64,000 bases of DNA from Thermoplasmatales archaeon SW_10_69_26 (GCA_003009755.1 PXUB01000003.1:25667-89666), one strand, 5' to 3'. Numbered from the stretch's first letter, positions 1 through 8,567 are shown. Made by a program: numbers and translations. The notes: a model not told the origin generated them from the letters alone.

Positions 1-555
1 TGCCGGGAGATCGGGGAAAGCGGGGTCAACGGCGGCGCCCAGACGCACGGCGCCGGCGTCCTCGTCGACCACGGGGACGCGGACGACACCTACGAGGCGG
101 GCGTGCACGTGAACTGCGACCCGCGGTGCACCGCCGGACGCGACGGCGCCAACGGCGCCGGCACCGCCGGGACCGGGCTCCTCGTGGACGAGGGTGGCGA
201 CGACGCCTACCGGGCCGGCGTCGACGTGCACATGCCCTGCGAGGGGACCTCCTGCGACGTGAATGTCGGCGGGGACGGCGCCAACGGCGGCGCCGACAGC
301 GTGGGCCGGGCCGCGCTGGTGGACCTCGGCGGCGACGACGCCTACCTCGGCGGGGTCGACGTGACGTGCGAGGCCGAGCTGTGCGAGGTCGGTCAGGAGG
401 CCGTCAACGGCGGCGCTGACCTGGGGGCGGGCCTGCTCGTCGACGCCCAGGGGACCGACCGGTATGAGGACGACCAGGGCGGCACCGGCACCGACCGGAC
501 CGTCGCGCCCAAGGGCGAGCTCGGCGCCCAGATCGACACCGACGACGCGCCCTGA
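1..555 (+). CDS. DDxY-repeat surface/secreted protein, C-terminal part (5' end outside window)
   Basis: The reading frame is open from base 1 and stops at 555, so this is the last 184 residues of a longer protein. It holds four units of about 35-45 residues with the pattern N-G-A/G...GAGLLVD..G.DDAY, and cysteine pairs lie between units. The last 25 residues (TGTDRTVAPKGELGAQIDTD) closely match the end of the protein encoded on the other strand at 5161-7122, so the two are paralogues. The repeats resemble calcium-binding RTX-like Gly/Asp/Asn repeats, but that is only an analogy. The other copy has a signal peptide, so export is likely. Molecular function unknown. Confidence 0.75.
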   Translation, partial: CREIGESGVNGGAQTHGAGVLVDHGDADDTYEAGVHVNCDPRCTAGRDGANGAGTAGTGLLVDEGGDDAYRAGVDVHMPCEGTSCDVNVGGDGANGGADSVGRAALVDLGGDDAYLGGVDVTCEAELCEVGQEAVNGGADLGAGLLVDAQGTDRYEDDQGGTGTDRTVAPKGELGAQIDTDDAP

Positions 556-895
556 GCCGAGACGAGCCCCTCTGGGGGCCCGTCGAGGGCGTCACCACGT
601 TCCACGCGTCGTCCCCCGGTCCGAACGAACGGGGCGAGGAGGCGTGAGACGCGAGCGTGGCGCCCGAGCCTGCTCGGTCCACTGGCCGCCCTCGTCGCCC
701 CGGTGGCCGGTTCCAGCCGGTCAGCTTCCCCCTCGAGCCGGGGCAGGCCTGCAGCACGCGGGTCTCCGGGTCGCGGGCCTCGACCGACAGGGAGAGCTCG
801 TCCCCGTTCTCCTCGTCGCTTCGTCTGCCGCCACACATGCTCGGCGCGGCGAAGCCTCACCAGCCCTCCGCGGGTTCGGCCCGCGAGGCCTCGCC
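556..895. other. 340-bp stretch without a convincing gene
   Basis: This lies between the repeat protein and the P450. Open frames cross it on both strands, but their translations are Arg/Pro/Ser-rich shadows that match nothing I recognise. A C/G-rich run just after the stop (around 565-585) could end transcription of the upstream gene. On the minus strand a short acidic stretch near 740-830 has codon-like bias and might be a gene remnant. I see no clear promoter for the P450. Confidence 0.4.
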
Positions 896-2185
896 GTGCC
901 CTCGATCCCCACCACGATCCTGCCTGACAGCACGCTCTCCTTGATGCGCAAGCCCTACGATTTCATCCGCGAGGAGTGCCAACGCCAGGGCGCCGACCTC
1001 TTCGCGACCCGGCTCATGCTCGAGCCGACGATCTGCGTGACCGGCCCCGAGGCCGCCGAGCTCTTCTACGACGAGGACCGGTTCCGACGCTACGGCGCCG
1101 CCCCGGTCCGCGTCCAGAAGACCCTCTTCGGCGACGAGGGCATCCAGAGCCTCGACGGCCAGGCCCACCGCCACCGCAAACGGATGCTGATGGACCTGAC
1201 CACGCCGGAACGGGCCCGGGACCTGGCAGTGCGCTTCCGGCAACTGTGGCGGTCGACGGTGCCCCGCTGGGCCAGCGCCGACCGCGTCGTGCTCTACGAC
1301 GAGGTGCGCGAGCTGATCACCCGCAGCGTGTTGCCCTGGGCCGGCATCCCCGTCGACGAGGACGAGATCCCGACGCGGACCCGCCAGCTCAGCAGCCTCT
1401 TCGAGACCGCCGGCGCCGTCGGACCCAAGCATTGGAAGGGCCGCATGGACCGATGGCAGGCCGACCGCTGGGCCGGTGACCTGATCCAAAGCGTCCGCGA
1501 TGGCGAGATCGATCCACCGGAGGGCTCCCCGCTGCACGAGGTCGCCTGGCACCACGACCTGGCCGAGCGGCTGCTCGACCCGCGCGAGGCCGGCGTCGAG
1601 CTGTTGAACCTCCTGCGGCCGACCGTCGCCGTCGGCGTCTACATCACTTTCGTCGCCCACGCCCTCCACCAACACCCCACCTGGGACGACGACATCGACG
1701 ACGAGCGAGCCTCGCGCTGGTTCGCCGAGGAGGTCCGCCGACACTACCCCTTCTTCCCCGTCGTCGCCGCCCGCACGCGGCGATCGTTCACCTGGAAGGG
1801 CTACCGGTTCCCCGCCGACCGCCGCGTCCTCTTGGACGTCGACGGCACCAACCACGACCTCCGCGTGTGGGAGGACCCCCACGAGTTCCGGCCCGAACGC
1901 TTCCGCGAGGCCGACCACGGCCCCTACGGCTTCATCCCGCAAGGCGGCGGCGACCCCGAGACCGGCCACCGATGTCCCGGCGAGGACATCACGCTGGCTC
2001 TCACGGAGACGGCGCTGGACTGCCTGCAGCAGACCAGCTACGGCGTGCCCGCCCAGGACCAGGCGATCGACCGCAGCCGCTTGCCCGCGTTGCCCTCCGA
2101 GGGCTTCGTGATCGACGACGTCGAGCCCCAGCCCGAGATCGAGGCCGCGATCGAACCGCCCGAACAGCGCCGGACGGCCCCCTGA
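896..2185 (+). CDS. CYP152-family cytochrome P450 (fatty-acid peroxygenase type)
   Basis: A 429-residue soluble P450, close to the ~417-residue Bacillus P450-BSbeta (CYP152A1), which uses H2O2 to hydroxylate long-chain fatty acids at the alpha/beta carbon. Seen here: the heme-ligand region QGGG....GHRCPGE with Cys near residue 360; the family hallmark NLLRPTVAV, whose Arg-Pro pair binds the fatty-acid carboxylate in place of the usual acid-alcohol pair of monooxygenases; the EVRRHYPF helix; and LFGDEGIQSLDG. At the position that is His in the decarboxylase OleT and Gln in P450-BSbeta this protein has Gln, which favours hydroxylation over alkene formation. I chose the GTG at 896 because similarity begins just after it; the frame stays open upstream to 464, but that part is not protein-like. 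Confidence 0.85.
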   Translation: MPSIPTTILPDSTLSLMRKPYDFIREECQRQGADLFATRLMLEPTICVTGPEAAELFYDEDRFRRYGAAPVRVQKTLFGDEGIQSLDGQAHRHRKRMLMDLTTPERARDLAVRFRQLWRSTVPRWASADRVVLYDEVRELITRSVLPWAGIPVDEDEIPTRTRQLSSLFETAGAVGPKHWKGRMDRWQADRWAGDLIQSVRDGEIDPPEGSPLHEVAWHHDLAERLLDPREAGVELLNLLRPTVAVGVYITFVAHALHQHPTWDDDIDDERASRWFAEEVRRHYPFFPVVAARTRRSFTWKGYRFPADRRVLLDVDGTNHDLRVWEDPHEFRPERFREADHGPYGFIPQGGGDPETGHRCPGEDITLALTETALDCLQQTSYGVPAQDQAIDRSRLPALPSEGFVIDDVEPQPEIEAAIEPPEQRRTAP

Positions 2186-2247
2186 TCCACCGTCCGCAGG
2201 GATCTCGAAGCGTTCAAGCCGATCCACCAGCGTCCTCCCCGACCACG

Positions 2248-2667
2248 ATGGTCGACACCCACCAGGACCGGGACATGAGCACGCACTTCACGGTCGTCGC
2301 CGCCCTCAACCTCGTCCTCGCCGTGCCCGCCATCCTGCTGGGCCTGTTCGTCTTCGTCGGCGGCCTGATCGGCGGCGGCGCCGTCGGCGCCTTCTCCGAC
2401 GTGCCCGCGGTCGGCGGCCTCGTCGCAGGGGCCGGCATCGTCGTCGGCCTCGGCATCATCGCGTTGGCCATCCCCGCCATCGTCGCTGGCGTCGGCCTGC
2501 TCAATCGCACGTCGTGGGCCAAACCCTGGACGATCGGGGCCGCCGTCCTGCACCTGATCAACGTCCCGATCGGCACCGCGTTCGGCATCTACGCGCTCTG
2601 GGCCATGCTCCAGCCCGAGACCGACCGCGCCCTGGGTCGGCCTACCTCGGCACCCCAACGCCCATAG
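2248..2667 (+). CDS. small multi-pass membrane protein
   Basis: 139 residues with about three hydrophobic segments: an N-terminal one after MSTHFTVVAALNL, a long Gly/Ala/Val-rich one around residues 45-85, and one near IGAAVLHLINVPIGTAFGIY. The C-terminal tail is short and hydrophilic. The fold resembles small DUF4064-like membrane proteins of unknown function; I cannot assign a role. ATG 2248 is used, and ATG 2275 would give 130 residues. It starts 63 bp after the P450 stop and ends 24 bp before the alcohol dehydrogenase, so the three may be co-transcribed. Confidence 0.6.
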   Translation: MVDTHQDRDMSTHFTVVAALNLVLAVPAILLGLFVFVGGLIGGGAVGAFSDVPAVGGLVAGAGIVVGLGIIALAIPAIVAGVGLLNRTSWAKPWTIGAAVLHLINVPIGTAFGIYALWAMLQPETDRALGRPTSAPQRP

Positions 2668-2690
2668 GCCACGCTGGGCCTCTCGGACCC

Positions 2691-3767
2691 ATGACCGACC
2701 CATCGATCCGCGAACCGGACGTGCTCAACGAGCCCGGCGCCCGCGAACGCGCCGGCTGGGCCGCCGAAGCCGCCGAGCGCGAGAACGCCTTCGTGATCGC
2801 CTCCGGCAGCGTCCAACGCGAGACCCCGATCGTCGCGGACGTCGAGGAGGCCCTCGAGGACTTCCACGTCGGCACACACGTCGGGATCGGTCAACACGCC
2901 CCCAAGGACAACGTCGAGAAGGCCACCGAGGCCGCGCGCCGCGCCGACGCCGACCTCCTCGTCTCCGTCGGCGGCGGCAGCGTGCTCGACGCCGCCAAGT
3001 TCGTGCAACGCGAGCTCTCCGACGGGTTCGAGACCGAGATCCCCGCCCACGTCGCGATCCCGACCACGCTGTCCGGCTCCGAGTTCACGATCCTCGCCGG
3101 CTGGACCGCCGAGGGCTCCGACGGCCAGCCCGTCAAGACCGGCATGAGCGACCCCCGCATCGTGCCCGACGTCGCCCTGCTCGACGGCGAAGCCTGCACG
3201 TACACGCCGCGCTGGCTGTGGGCCGCCACCGGGATCCGCGCCGTCGACCACGCCGTCGAAGGCATCACCAGCTCGCAAGCCACCGAGGAAAGCGACGAGC
3301 GCTGCCTCGAAGCGATCGAGCTCTTCGCCGAGCACCTGCCCGAGGCCGTCGACGACGCCGACGACGTCGAGGCCCACACCCAGTGCCTGGAGGCGGGCCG
3401 CCAAGCCTCGGCCGGCATCAACTACGCCGCCAGCGGCGCCGGCCTCTCCCACAAGCTCGGCAAGGCGATCGGCTCCACCTGGGACGTCCCCCACGGCGTC
3501 ACGAGCGCGCTCACGCTGCCCAAGGTGCTCGAGTTCGAGGCCGAGCGCCAGCCCGAACGCGTCGCGCTCATCGAGGACGCGCTGGGCGTCGACGACGCCG
3601 CGGACGCCATCCGCCAGCTCGTCGCCGACGTCGGCATCGAGCGCAAGCCGCTCAAGGAGTACGGCATCGAGGGTACAGATGTGCCCTGGATCGTCGAGTA
3701 CGCGCTCGGCAAGCGCGACGACGACGTCGAGCAGCTGACGCTGGAGCTGCTGGAAGACGTGGAATAG
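2691..3767 (+). CDS. iron-containing alcohol dehydrogenase, maleylacetate-reductase-like
   Basis: 358 residues of the group III (metal-dependent) dehydrogenase fold. Seen: the nucleotide motif VGGGSVLDAAKFV (about residues 92-104), AIPTTLSGSE, and the metal-binding set in GIRAVDHAVEG (Asp and His), GLSHKLGKAIG (His) and WDVPHG (His). This motif pattern resembles the maleylacetate reductase/Fe-ADH branch more than archaeal glycerol-1-phosphate dehydrogenase. It is likely an NAD(P)H-dependent carbonyl reductase; the substrate is unknown. Its last ~95 codons are partly duplicated at 4900-5062, beyond a toxin-antitoxin module. Confidence 0.8.
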   Translation: MTDPSIREPDVLNEPGARERAGWAAEAAERENAFVIASGSVQRETPIVADVEEALEDFHVGTHVGIGQHAPKDNVEKATEAARRADADLLVSVGGGSVLDAAKFVQRELSDGFETEIPAHVAIPTTLSGSEFTILAGWTAEGSDGQPVKTGMSDPRIVPDVALLDGEACTYTPRWLWAATGIRAVDHAVEGITSSQATEESDERCLEAIELFAEHLPEAVDDADDVEAHTQCLEAGRQASAGINYAASGAGLSHKLGKAIGSTWDVPHGVTSALTLPKVLEFEAERQPERVALIEDALGVDDAADAIRQLVADVGIERKPLKEYGIEGTDVPWIVEYALGKRDDDVEQLTLELLEDVE

Positions 3768-3892
3768 GAAGGGCGGAGGCCTGCGGGCTTGGGTCCTCCG
3801 ACGATCTCAGCCTGACCAGATCGACCCGATCGGAGAACGTCCGCTGTAGCCACCGGAAGGACTAAGCCACTTGGCGGTCTTAGATATGCCAT

Positions 3893-4363
3893 ATGGCACT
3901 AGGCGCCGGGGCGGGGGATGCGCCCTCTGTCGAGGCGGCAGGCGACACCGAGCTCCCGACGGTCATCCGGAGCTTGAACTTGCAGGCGTCGAGCCCGCTC
4001 GCGGTCGCCGACGAGATCGAACAGGGGTTGGGCGTCGACGCGCTGGAAGCCCTGCAAGAGACCCTCCGGTTGTCCGGTGACCAGATGGCCGAGGCCATCG
4101 GTATCTCCCCCCGAACGCTCTCCCGGAGGAGGGACGCCGGCATGCTCACCCCCGAGGAGTCGGACCGGCTCGTTCAGCTCGGGATCCTGTTCGACGAAGC
4201 CGTCGCGCTCTTCGACGGCGAAGTCGAGCAAGCCCGCGATTGGTTCAAGCACCCGACGCGAGCTCTGGGGGACGCGTCCCCGCTGGCCACGGCCAGCACG
4301 TTCGTCGGCGCCCGCGAGGTGGAGAAGCTCATCGGCCGACTGGAGCACGGGGTCTTCGCTTGA
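3893..4363 (+). CDS. Xre/ParS-type antitoxin of a RES toxin module
   Basis: 156 residues. The centre reads ETLRLSGDQMAEAIGISPRT followed by LSRRRDAGMLTPEESDRL, the helix-turn-helix of the Xre antitoxin family, and the C-terminal half (VQLGILFDEAVALFDGEVEQ and ARDWFKHPTRALG) is the DUF2384 (MbcA/ParS/Xre) toxin-binding domain. Family members neutralise the partner RES toxin and repress their own operon. Its stop codon overlaps the toxin start (TTGA), the usual coupling. The ATG at 3893 lies in an AT-rich island (gatatgccatatgg) that could form part of its promoter. Base use upstream differs from the flanking genes. Confidence 0.88.
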   Translation: MALGAGAGDAPSVEAAGDTELPTVIRSLNLQASSPLAVADEIEQGLGVDALEALQETLRLSGDQMAEAIGISPRTLSRRRDAGMLTPEESDRLVQLGILFDEAVALFDGEVEQARDWFKHPTRALGDASPLATASTFVGAREVEKLIGRLEHGVFA

Positions 4364-4818
4364 CTCGGATCTGGCGGATGTGCAGATCTCGCCACCTCGA
4401 CGACGCCTTCGACGGCGAGGGAGCCCGACGCTACGGCGGCCGGTGGAACAGCCCCGGAACCCGGATGGTCTACACCGCGGACAGCGCCGCCCTCGCCACG
4501 CTCGAGATCCTCGTCAACCTCGAGCAGACAGCCTTGCTCGCGGCCTACAACTTCGTCCCGGCCGACCTCGACGAGGAGTTCATCGAGGATCTCGGCAACG
4601 ACGAGATGCCCGACGACTGGCGTCAGGCCCCGCCCTCCGAGAGCACGCAGCGCATCGGGGACGAGTGGATCGAAAGCGAGAGCTCCGTTGGACTGAGAGT
4701 CCCCAGTTCCGTGGTGCCTGGAGAGAACATCCTCCTGAACCCCGACCACTCCCACTTCCGGGAGATCGAGGTCCAAGAACCGATGGACTGGGACGCGGAT
4801 CCCCGGCTTCTGCCCTAG
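4360..4818 (+). CDS. RES-domain toxin (NAD+-depleting)
   Basis: 152 residues. The RES fold is recognised by the opening RIWRMCRSRHLDDAF, then GEGARRYGGRWNSPG, and LATLEILVNL. The three name-giving residues fit Arg28, Glu49 and a Ser near position 116 (VPSSVV). Characterised RES toxins degrade NAD+ by phosphorolysis or hydrolysis. The start is the TTG at 4360, which overlaps the antitoxin stop and restores the conserved N-terminus; the next ATG (4378) would cut into the first strand. The module sits between the intact alcohol dehydrogenase and a decayed copy of its tail. Confidence 0.88.
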   Translation: MTRIWRMCRSRHLDDAFDGEGARRYGGRWNSPGTRMVYTADSAALATLEILVNLEQTALLAAYNFVPADLDEEFIEDLGNDEMPDDWRQAPPSESTQRIGDEWIESESSVGLRVPSSVVPGENILLNPDHSHFREIEVQEPMDWDADPRLLP

Positions 4819-4899
4819 TAGCTCACACGTCTCGTTCCCCTTCACAGTCCGTGGGAGGTCAGTAGGGGCGTCCGACCGAGCGGGGTGGGCAACGCGAAC

Positions 4900-5062
4900 T
4901 GGGATCCCCCGCGGCGTCACGAGCGCGCTCACCCTGCCCAAGGTGCTCGAGTTCGAGGCCGAGCGCCAGCCCGAACGCGTCGCCCTCGTCGAGCACGCGC
5001 TCGGCAAGCGCGACGACGACGTCGAGCAGCTGACGCTGGAGCTGCTGGAGAGCGTCGAGTAG
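4900..5062 (+). pseudogene. duplicated, internally deleted 3' end of the alcohol dehydrogenase gene
   Basis: The sequence repeats 3481-3584 and 3697-3767 with about 90% identity, joined at the similar stretches tcgaggacgcgctgggc and tcgagtacgcgctcggc, as a short-homology deletion would leave. The frame is still open to its own TAG (translated tail KRDDDVEQLTLELLESVE), but there is no start codon. It marks the far side of the RES toxin-antitoxin module. Confidence 0.85.
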
Positions 5063-5160
5063 ACGGGTCGGCGTCCGTCTCCGTCGGGTCGAGGACGACC
5101 GTGGCCTAGCTGTCCGTCGCCTCGTTGCCCACCTCGGCCCTCAGAGGTCGGCCGGGCATC

Positions 5161-7122
5161 TTAGGGGGTGGTGTCGTCGCTGTCCACCTGGGCGCCCACG
5201 GTCCCCTTCGGGGCCACGGTGCGGTCCACGCCGGTCCCGCCGGCACCGTCCTCGTACTCGTCGCGACCGCCGCCGTCCAGCAGCGCACCGACGCCCCCGG
5301 ACCAGCCGCCTCCGTTCGTGCCCCTGTCCTCGGCGGTGTAGATGTCGTTCCCGGCTCGGTCGAGCAGGAACCCCTCACCGTCCCAGTAGCCGCCGCCGTT
5401 CGTCCCTGCACCTTCCGCGGCGTAGGTGTCGTCCCCGGACCGATCAAGGAGACGGCCTTCGCCTCCGGCAGCGCCACCGTTCGTCCCTTCGAAGCCACCC
5501 TGGTACGTGTCGTTGCCCGCTCGGTCGACCAGCAGACCGCTGGCGCCGTCGGCTCCCCCACCGTTCGTGCCCACGTCGGCGGCAGCGTACGAGTCGTTCC
5601 CGGCCTCGTCGATCAAGGTTCCCTCGCCGTCGAAGTTGGCCCCCTCGTGGGCTCCGCCGTTGGTACCCGACGTCCCGGCGGTGTAGGTGTCGTCGCCACC
5701 TTCGTCGAGCAGGAAGCCCGTGCCCGAGTCCCCTCCTCCGTTCGTGCCCCTGTCCTCGGCGGTGTAGGTGTCGCTTCCGCCTCCGTCGAGCAAGGCACCC
5801 ACGCCAGCGAACCATCCGCCGCCGTTCGTGCCGAGGTCTTCCGCGCCGTAGGCGTCGTTGCCAGCTCGGTCGAGCAGGAAGCCGACCCCGTCGGATGTGG
5901 CTCCGCCATTCGCACCCGAGAGACGGGCGGTGTAGGTGTCGTTGCCGGCTCGGTCAAGCAGGGAGCCGGTGCCGAGGTTGTCTCCGCCTCCGTTCGTGCC
6001 GTGCGAAGCGGCCGTGTAGGTGTCGTTCCCGGTTTCGTCGAGCAGGAACCCTGCGCCGAGCGATCCACCCCCGTTCGTGCCGACGCGATGCGCATGGTAG
6101 ACGTCGTCCCCGCCCTCGTCGAACAGGAAGCCCGCACCCTCGTAGCCACCGCCGTTGGCACCACAGCTGCGGGGGTCGGTTCGATCTCCGAAGGCATCCT
6201 CGCCGTGACCGAGGTCGATCAACGCCGCGGACGCATACTCTCTCGTCTGGAGGAGCTGGCAAGTCCCCTCGGCGAGGTTGCTGCCACCGGCGTTGTTGCG
6301 GTAGCGGTCGTCGCCTCCCCCGTCGACCAGCACAGCCACGTCTTCCTCGTAGAGGTTGTCGCAAGAGGTCAAGTCGATCGAGAACGCAGGTGCCACGGTG
6401 AGGGGGTCACAGGCGGTCTGGGCCCCCGACTGGGGGAAGGCATCCTGTAGCCGGGTGGCGGCCTGGAGGACGTGTGTTCGGGACGTGAGGATGGGTCCCA
6501 GGTCTACGCCCGCCTCGGCCAGCGGGGTCGCACCCCTCGCGGAAGCGCTCTGGTGGGACGGACGGTCGGGGTCGACATCGGTCCCGGATGCAGCCATCGC
6601 GGCTTGGGGGCGCACGGTTCCCGGGTCGTAGCCCTCGTAGGCTCGCTGCGTGGCGGCATCGAAGGCCAAGAAGGCGTCGACGAACCGCGTCAGGGCATCG
6701 TGTTGCTCCGCGGGGAGGGTGTCGAGAACCTGGAGGGCCCGCCGGTCCTCGGACGAGGGTGTGGTGTTGTGGCGATCCATGAGCGTGGTCAAGGCATCGC
6801 TGGGCGAGCCATGGTGGGGCACCTCCACGTCGGCGAGCTCGGCTCCGTGCTGGTTGGCCTGCCACTCCGCCGCCTGCCGGGTCAGGCTCACCCTGTCTGC
6901 CTCCAGCGTGACTGGGGCCTCGGTCCGGCTACCGATCGCGCTGGCGTCCACCGAGAGCCGCTGGGCTACCGGGTCCGGGAGGAGCGGCAGGTGCAGCCGA
7001 TCGCGGACGTTCGCGTCCGCTGACGGGGACGCTGCGGTGGCGGAGGTCGCCAACCCCAACAGGACCAAAGCCACCACGCCCACGCCGACGATCGCCCAAG
7101 ATAGGGATCGCGTAACCGTCAT
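5161..7122 (-). CDS. secreted DDxY-repeat protein
   Basis: 653 residues from the ATG at 7122. It begins with a signal peptide (SLSWAIVGVGVVALVLLGLA), then an ~200-residue non-repetitive region predicted mostly helical, then about 13 units of ~30 residues with the pattern GTNGGG..GVGxLLDxAGNDTYTAE. The Gly/Asn/Asp-rich units suggest a beta-solenoid, possibly binding calcium. The last 25 residues match the partial protein at 1-555. An earlier in-frame ATG at 7170 is possible, but 7122 places the signal peptide correctly. Probably a cell-surface or exported structural protein; no enzyme motif seen. Confidence 0.75.
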   Translation of the reverse strand: MTVTRSLSWAIVGVGVVALVLLGLATSATAASPSADANVRDRLHLPLLPDPVAQRLSVDASAIGSRTEAPVTLEADRVSLTRQAAEWQANQHGAELADVEVPHHGSPSDALTTLMDRHNTTPSSEDRRALQVLDTLPAEQHDALTRFVDAFLAFDAATQRAYEGYDPGTVRPQAAMAASGTDVDPDRPSHQSASARGATPLAEAGVDLGPILTSRTHVLQAATRLQDAFPQSGAQTACDPLTVAPAFSIDLTSCDNLYEEDVAVLVDGGGDDRYRNNAGGSNLAEGTCQLLQTREYASAALIDLGHGEDAFGDRTDPRSCGANGGGYEGAGFLFDEGGDDVYHAHRVGTNGGGSLGAGFLLDETGNDTYTAASHGTNGGGDNLGTGSLLDRAGNDTYTARLSGANGGATSDGVGFLLDRAGNDAYGAEDLGTNGGGWFAGVGALLDGGGSDTYTAEDRGTNGGGDSGTGFLLDEGGDDTYTAGTSGTNGGAHEGANFDGEGTLIDEAGNDSYAAADVGTNGGGADGASGLLVDRAGNDTYQGGFEGTNGGAAGGEGRLLDRSGDDTYAAEGAGTNGGGYWDGEGFLLDRAGNDIYTAEDRGTNGGGWSGGVGALLDGGGRDEYEDGAGGTGVDRTVAPKGTVGAQVDSDDTTP

Positions 7123-7176
7123 CCGTGCGAGCCGCCCAGCGGGGAGAACCCGCCGTGCGCGGAAAAACATGAGGTC

Positions 7177-7671
7177 TTGCCGCCCAGTTGGGGCACACCT
7201 CTGACTGCTCCGGCCGCCGCCGACCATGGCGCTGGACAGAAGTTCGTGGAGATGCAGGTTGGGCAAGCGCCGCTCCCGACGGCTGGCAACCACGTTCACC
7301 TCGACCCCGCCGACCCGGTCGGCACAGAGCGGACCGTGGCGACGTTCGAGGTCCCCGACCACGACGATCGGTTCTACCTGCACGTGACCGAGGTCCAGAC
7401 CAACGGCGCGGCGGTCGAGTTCAGCGACCGCATCACCGCCGTCAGCCCCGACGGTAACCGAAGCGAGGTCGGCGGCTACACGCCGAACGGCAACTTCGTC
7501 GCGGTCTGGGCCTGCTACGATCCCCCGGCTCCGTTCTGTTCGGATGAGCGCCATCCCGGCCTGGATCCACCCCACGTGACCGAGGCCGGAGACGGGGAGT
7601 ACGAACTCCGGTTCGTCGGCCTCACGTCCCTCAGCTACACCGTCTCCGTGTACGGGTTCGTCGACGGATAG
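7177..7671 (+). CDS. secreted-protein paralogue with truncated 5' end
   Basis: Residues from about 14 on (DHGAGQKFVEMQVGQAPLPT) align with the protein just downstream (7712-8230): same VATFEVPD, LHVTEVQT, HPGLDPPHV and TYTV-like endings. The downstream copy has a full signal peptide; here only its last residues (APAAA) remain, behind a TTG at 7177. The gene seems to have lost its 5' end next to the divergent repeat-protein gene and may be a pseudogene or use an unusual start. The two cysteines flanking DPPAPF are shared with the paralogue. Function unknown. Confidence 0.55.
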   Translation: MPPSWGTPLTAPAAADHGAGQKFVEMQVGQAPLPTAGNHVHLDPADPVGTERTVATFEVPDHDDRFYLHVTEVQTNGAAVEFSDRITAVSPDGNRSEVGGYTPNGNFVAVWACYDPPAPFCSDERHPGLDPPHVTEAGDGEYELRFVGLTSLSYTVSVYGFVDG

Positions 7672-7711
7672 TCCCCGAAGTCCTTATCCACGCCGAGACG
7701 GTTCGACTGAC

Positions 7712-8230
7712 ATGCGATGGAGGTCCGGGCTCGCGGTCTGGGTCGGTCTAGCGATGGCGTTGCTGGGGATGGCTCCGGTCGCCGCCGACGACGGCGCCGG
7801 AGAAACGTTCGTCGAAATGGAAATCGGTGACGCACCGGCACCTACCGTCGGGTACACGACCGAGACGGACGGCGGTTTTCCCGCCGACCGGGGACGCACC
7901 GTGGACACCTTCGAGGTGCCCGACCGCTTCGACGAGTTCCACCTCTACATGACCGAGAAGCACACCGAGGCCACGACGCGCGCCGAGGTGTGGGAGAGCT
8001 TCACTGCTGAGGCGCCCAGCGGGGCCTCGGTCCAGGTCGGCGGCCACACCGGCGGCACCGGGTTCGGGTTCAGCACCTGCCTCCCGCCGGCGGTGTCCTG
8101 CACGTACGAGAAGCACCCCGGATCGAACCCGAACTACGTCAAGCCGGCCGAGGACGGAACCTACGAACTCCGGGTGGAGGGCGTCGTGACCGGCACCTAC
8201 ACGGTCACCGGCTATGGGCTCAGCGGGTGA
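7712..8230 (+). CDS. small secreted protein of unknown function
   Basis: 172 residues with a clear signal peptide (GLAVWVGLAMALLGMAPVAA) and a mature part that starts DDGAGETFVEMEIGDA. The mature chain reads as beta-rich and ends in TYELRVEGVVTGTYTVTGYG, like bacterial pre-peptidase or PPC-type domains. One cysteine pair (STCLPPAVSCTY) could form a disulphide. It lies 40 bp after a truncated paralogue in the same direction, so this is a tandem duplication. No catalytic motif seen. Confidence 0.65.
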   Translation: MRWRSGLAVWVGLAMALLGMAPVAADDGAGETFVEMEIGDAPAPTVGYTTETDGGFPADRGRTVDTFEVPDRFDEFHLYMTEKHTEATTRAEVWESFTAEAPSGASVQVGGHTGGTGFGFSTCLPPAVSCTYEKHPGSNPNYVKPAEDGTYELRVEGVVTGTYTVTGYGLSG

Positions 8231-8251
8231 GAGCCTCGGCTTCCGGGCCGC

Positions 8252-8470
8252 TCATGCGCCCCGCGGGTCGACGAGCCGGAACCCGATGTCCGAGCCCATC
8301 TGCTGATCGAACGCCAGCTGCCTGTTCAGGTACGCCAGCGATTCCAGGTAGCGCGCATTCGCCAGCGGGCCGGCATCCGTCGTCTCGAACCCGATATCCT
8401 CGGCCAACGAGACCGCCTCCCGGCGAGCCTGCTCGTCGCCGGCCGCGACCACCGTCAACGGTTCCCCGCG
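8252..8470 (-). pseudogene. C-terminal fragment of an NADP(H)/F420-dependent oxidoreductase-like gene
   Basis: The last 72 codons before the stop read RGEPLTVVAAGDEQARREAV through DAGPLANARYLESLAYLNRQ to GSDIGFRLV. This matches the C-terminal end of NADPH-dependent F420 reductase-type proteins, where D-A-G-P-L-x-N-A-R is typical. The NAD(P)-binding N-terminal half is missing; upstream sequence is the decayed HPPD tail. It is best read as the stump of a gene cut by the rearrangement at 8.5-9.6 kb. Confidence 0.6.
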
Positions 8471-8567
8471 CACGTCGCCGGACGGAGAGGCTTCCGAGAA
8501 AGGAACTGTTCGAGGACGCCCCCTCCCGGGGCCGCCTCGTGACCGACCGAGCCGCTGAGGCTCCCCG

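Noticed and set aside
2691..3767. Glycerol-1-phosphate dehydrogenase (archaeal lipid synthesis)
   Set aside because: Motifs and metal-site spacing fit the maleylacetate-reductase/Fe-ADH branch better; the G1PDH N-terminal pattern is absent.
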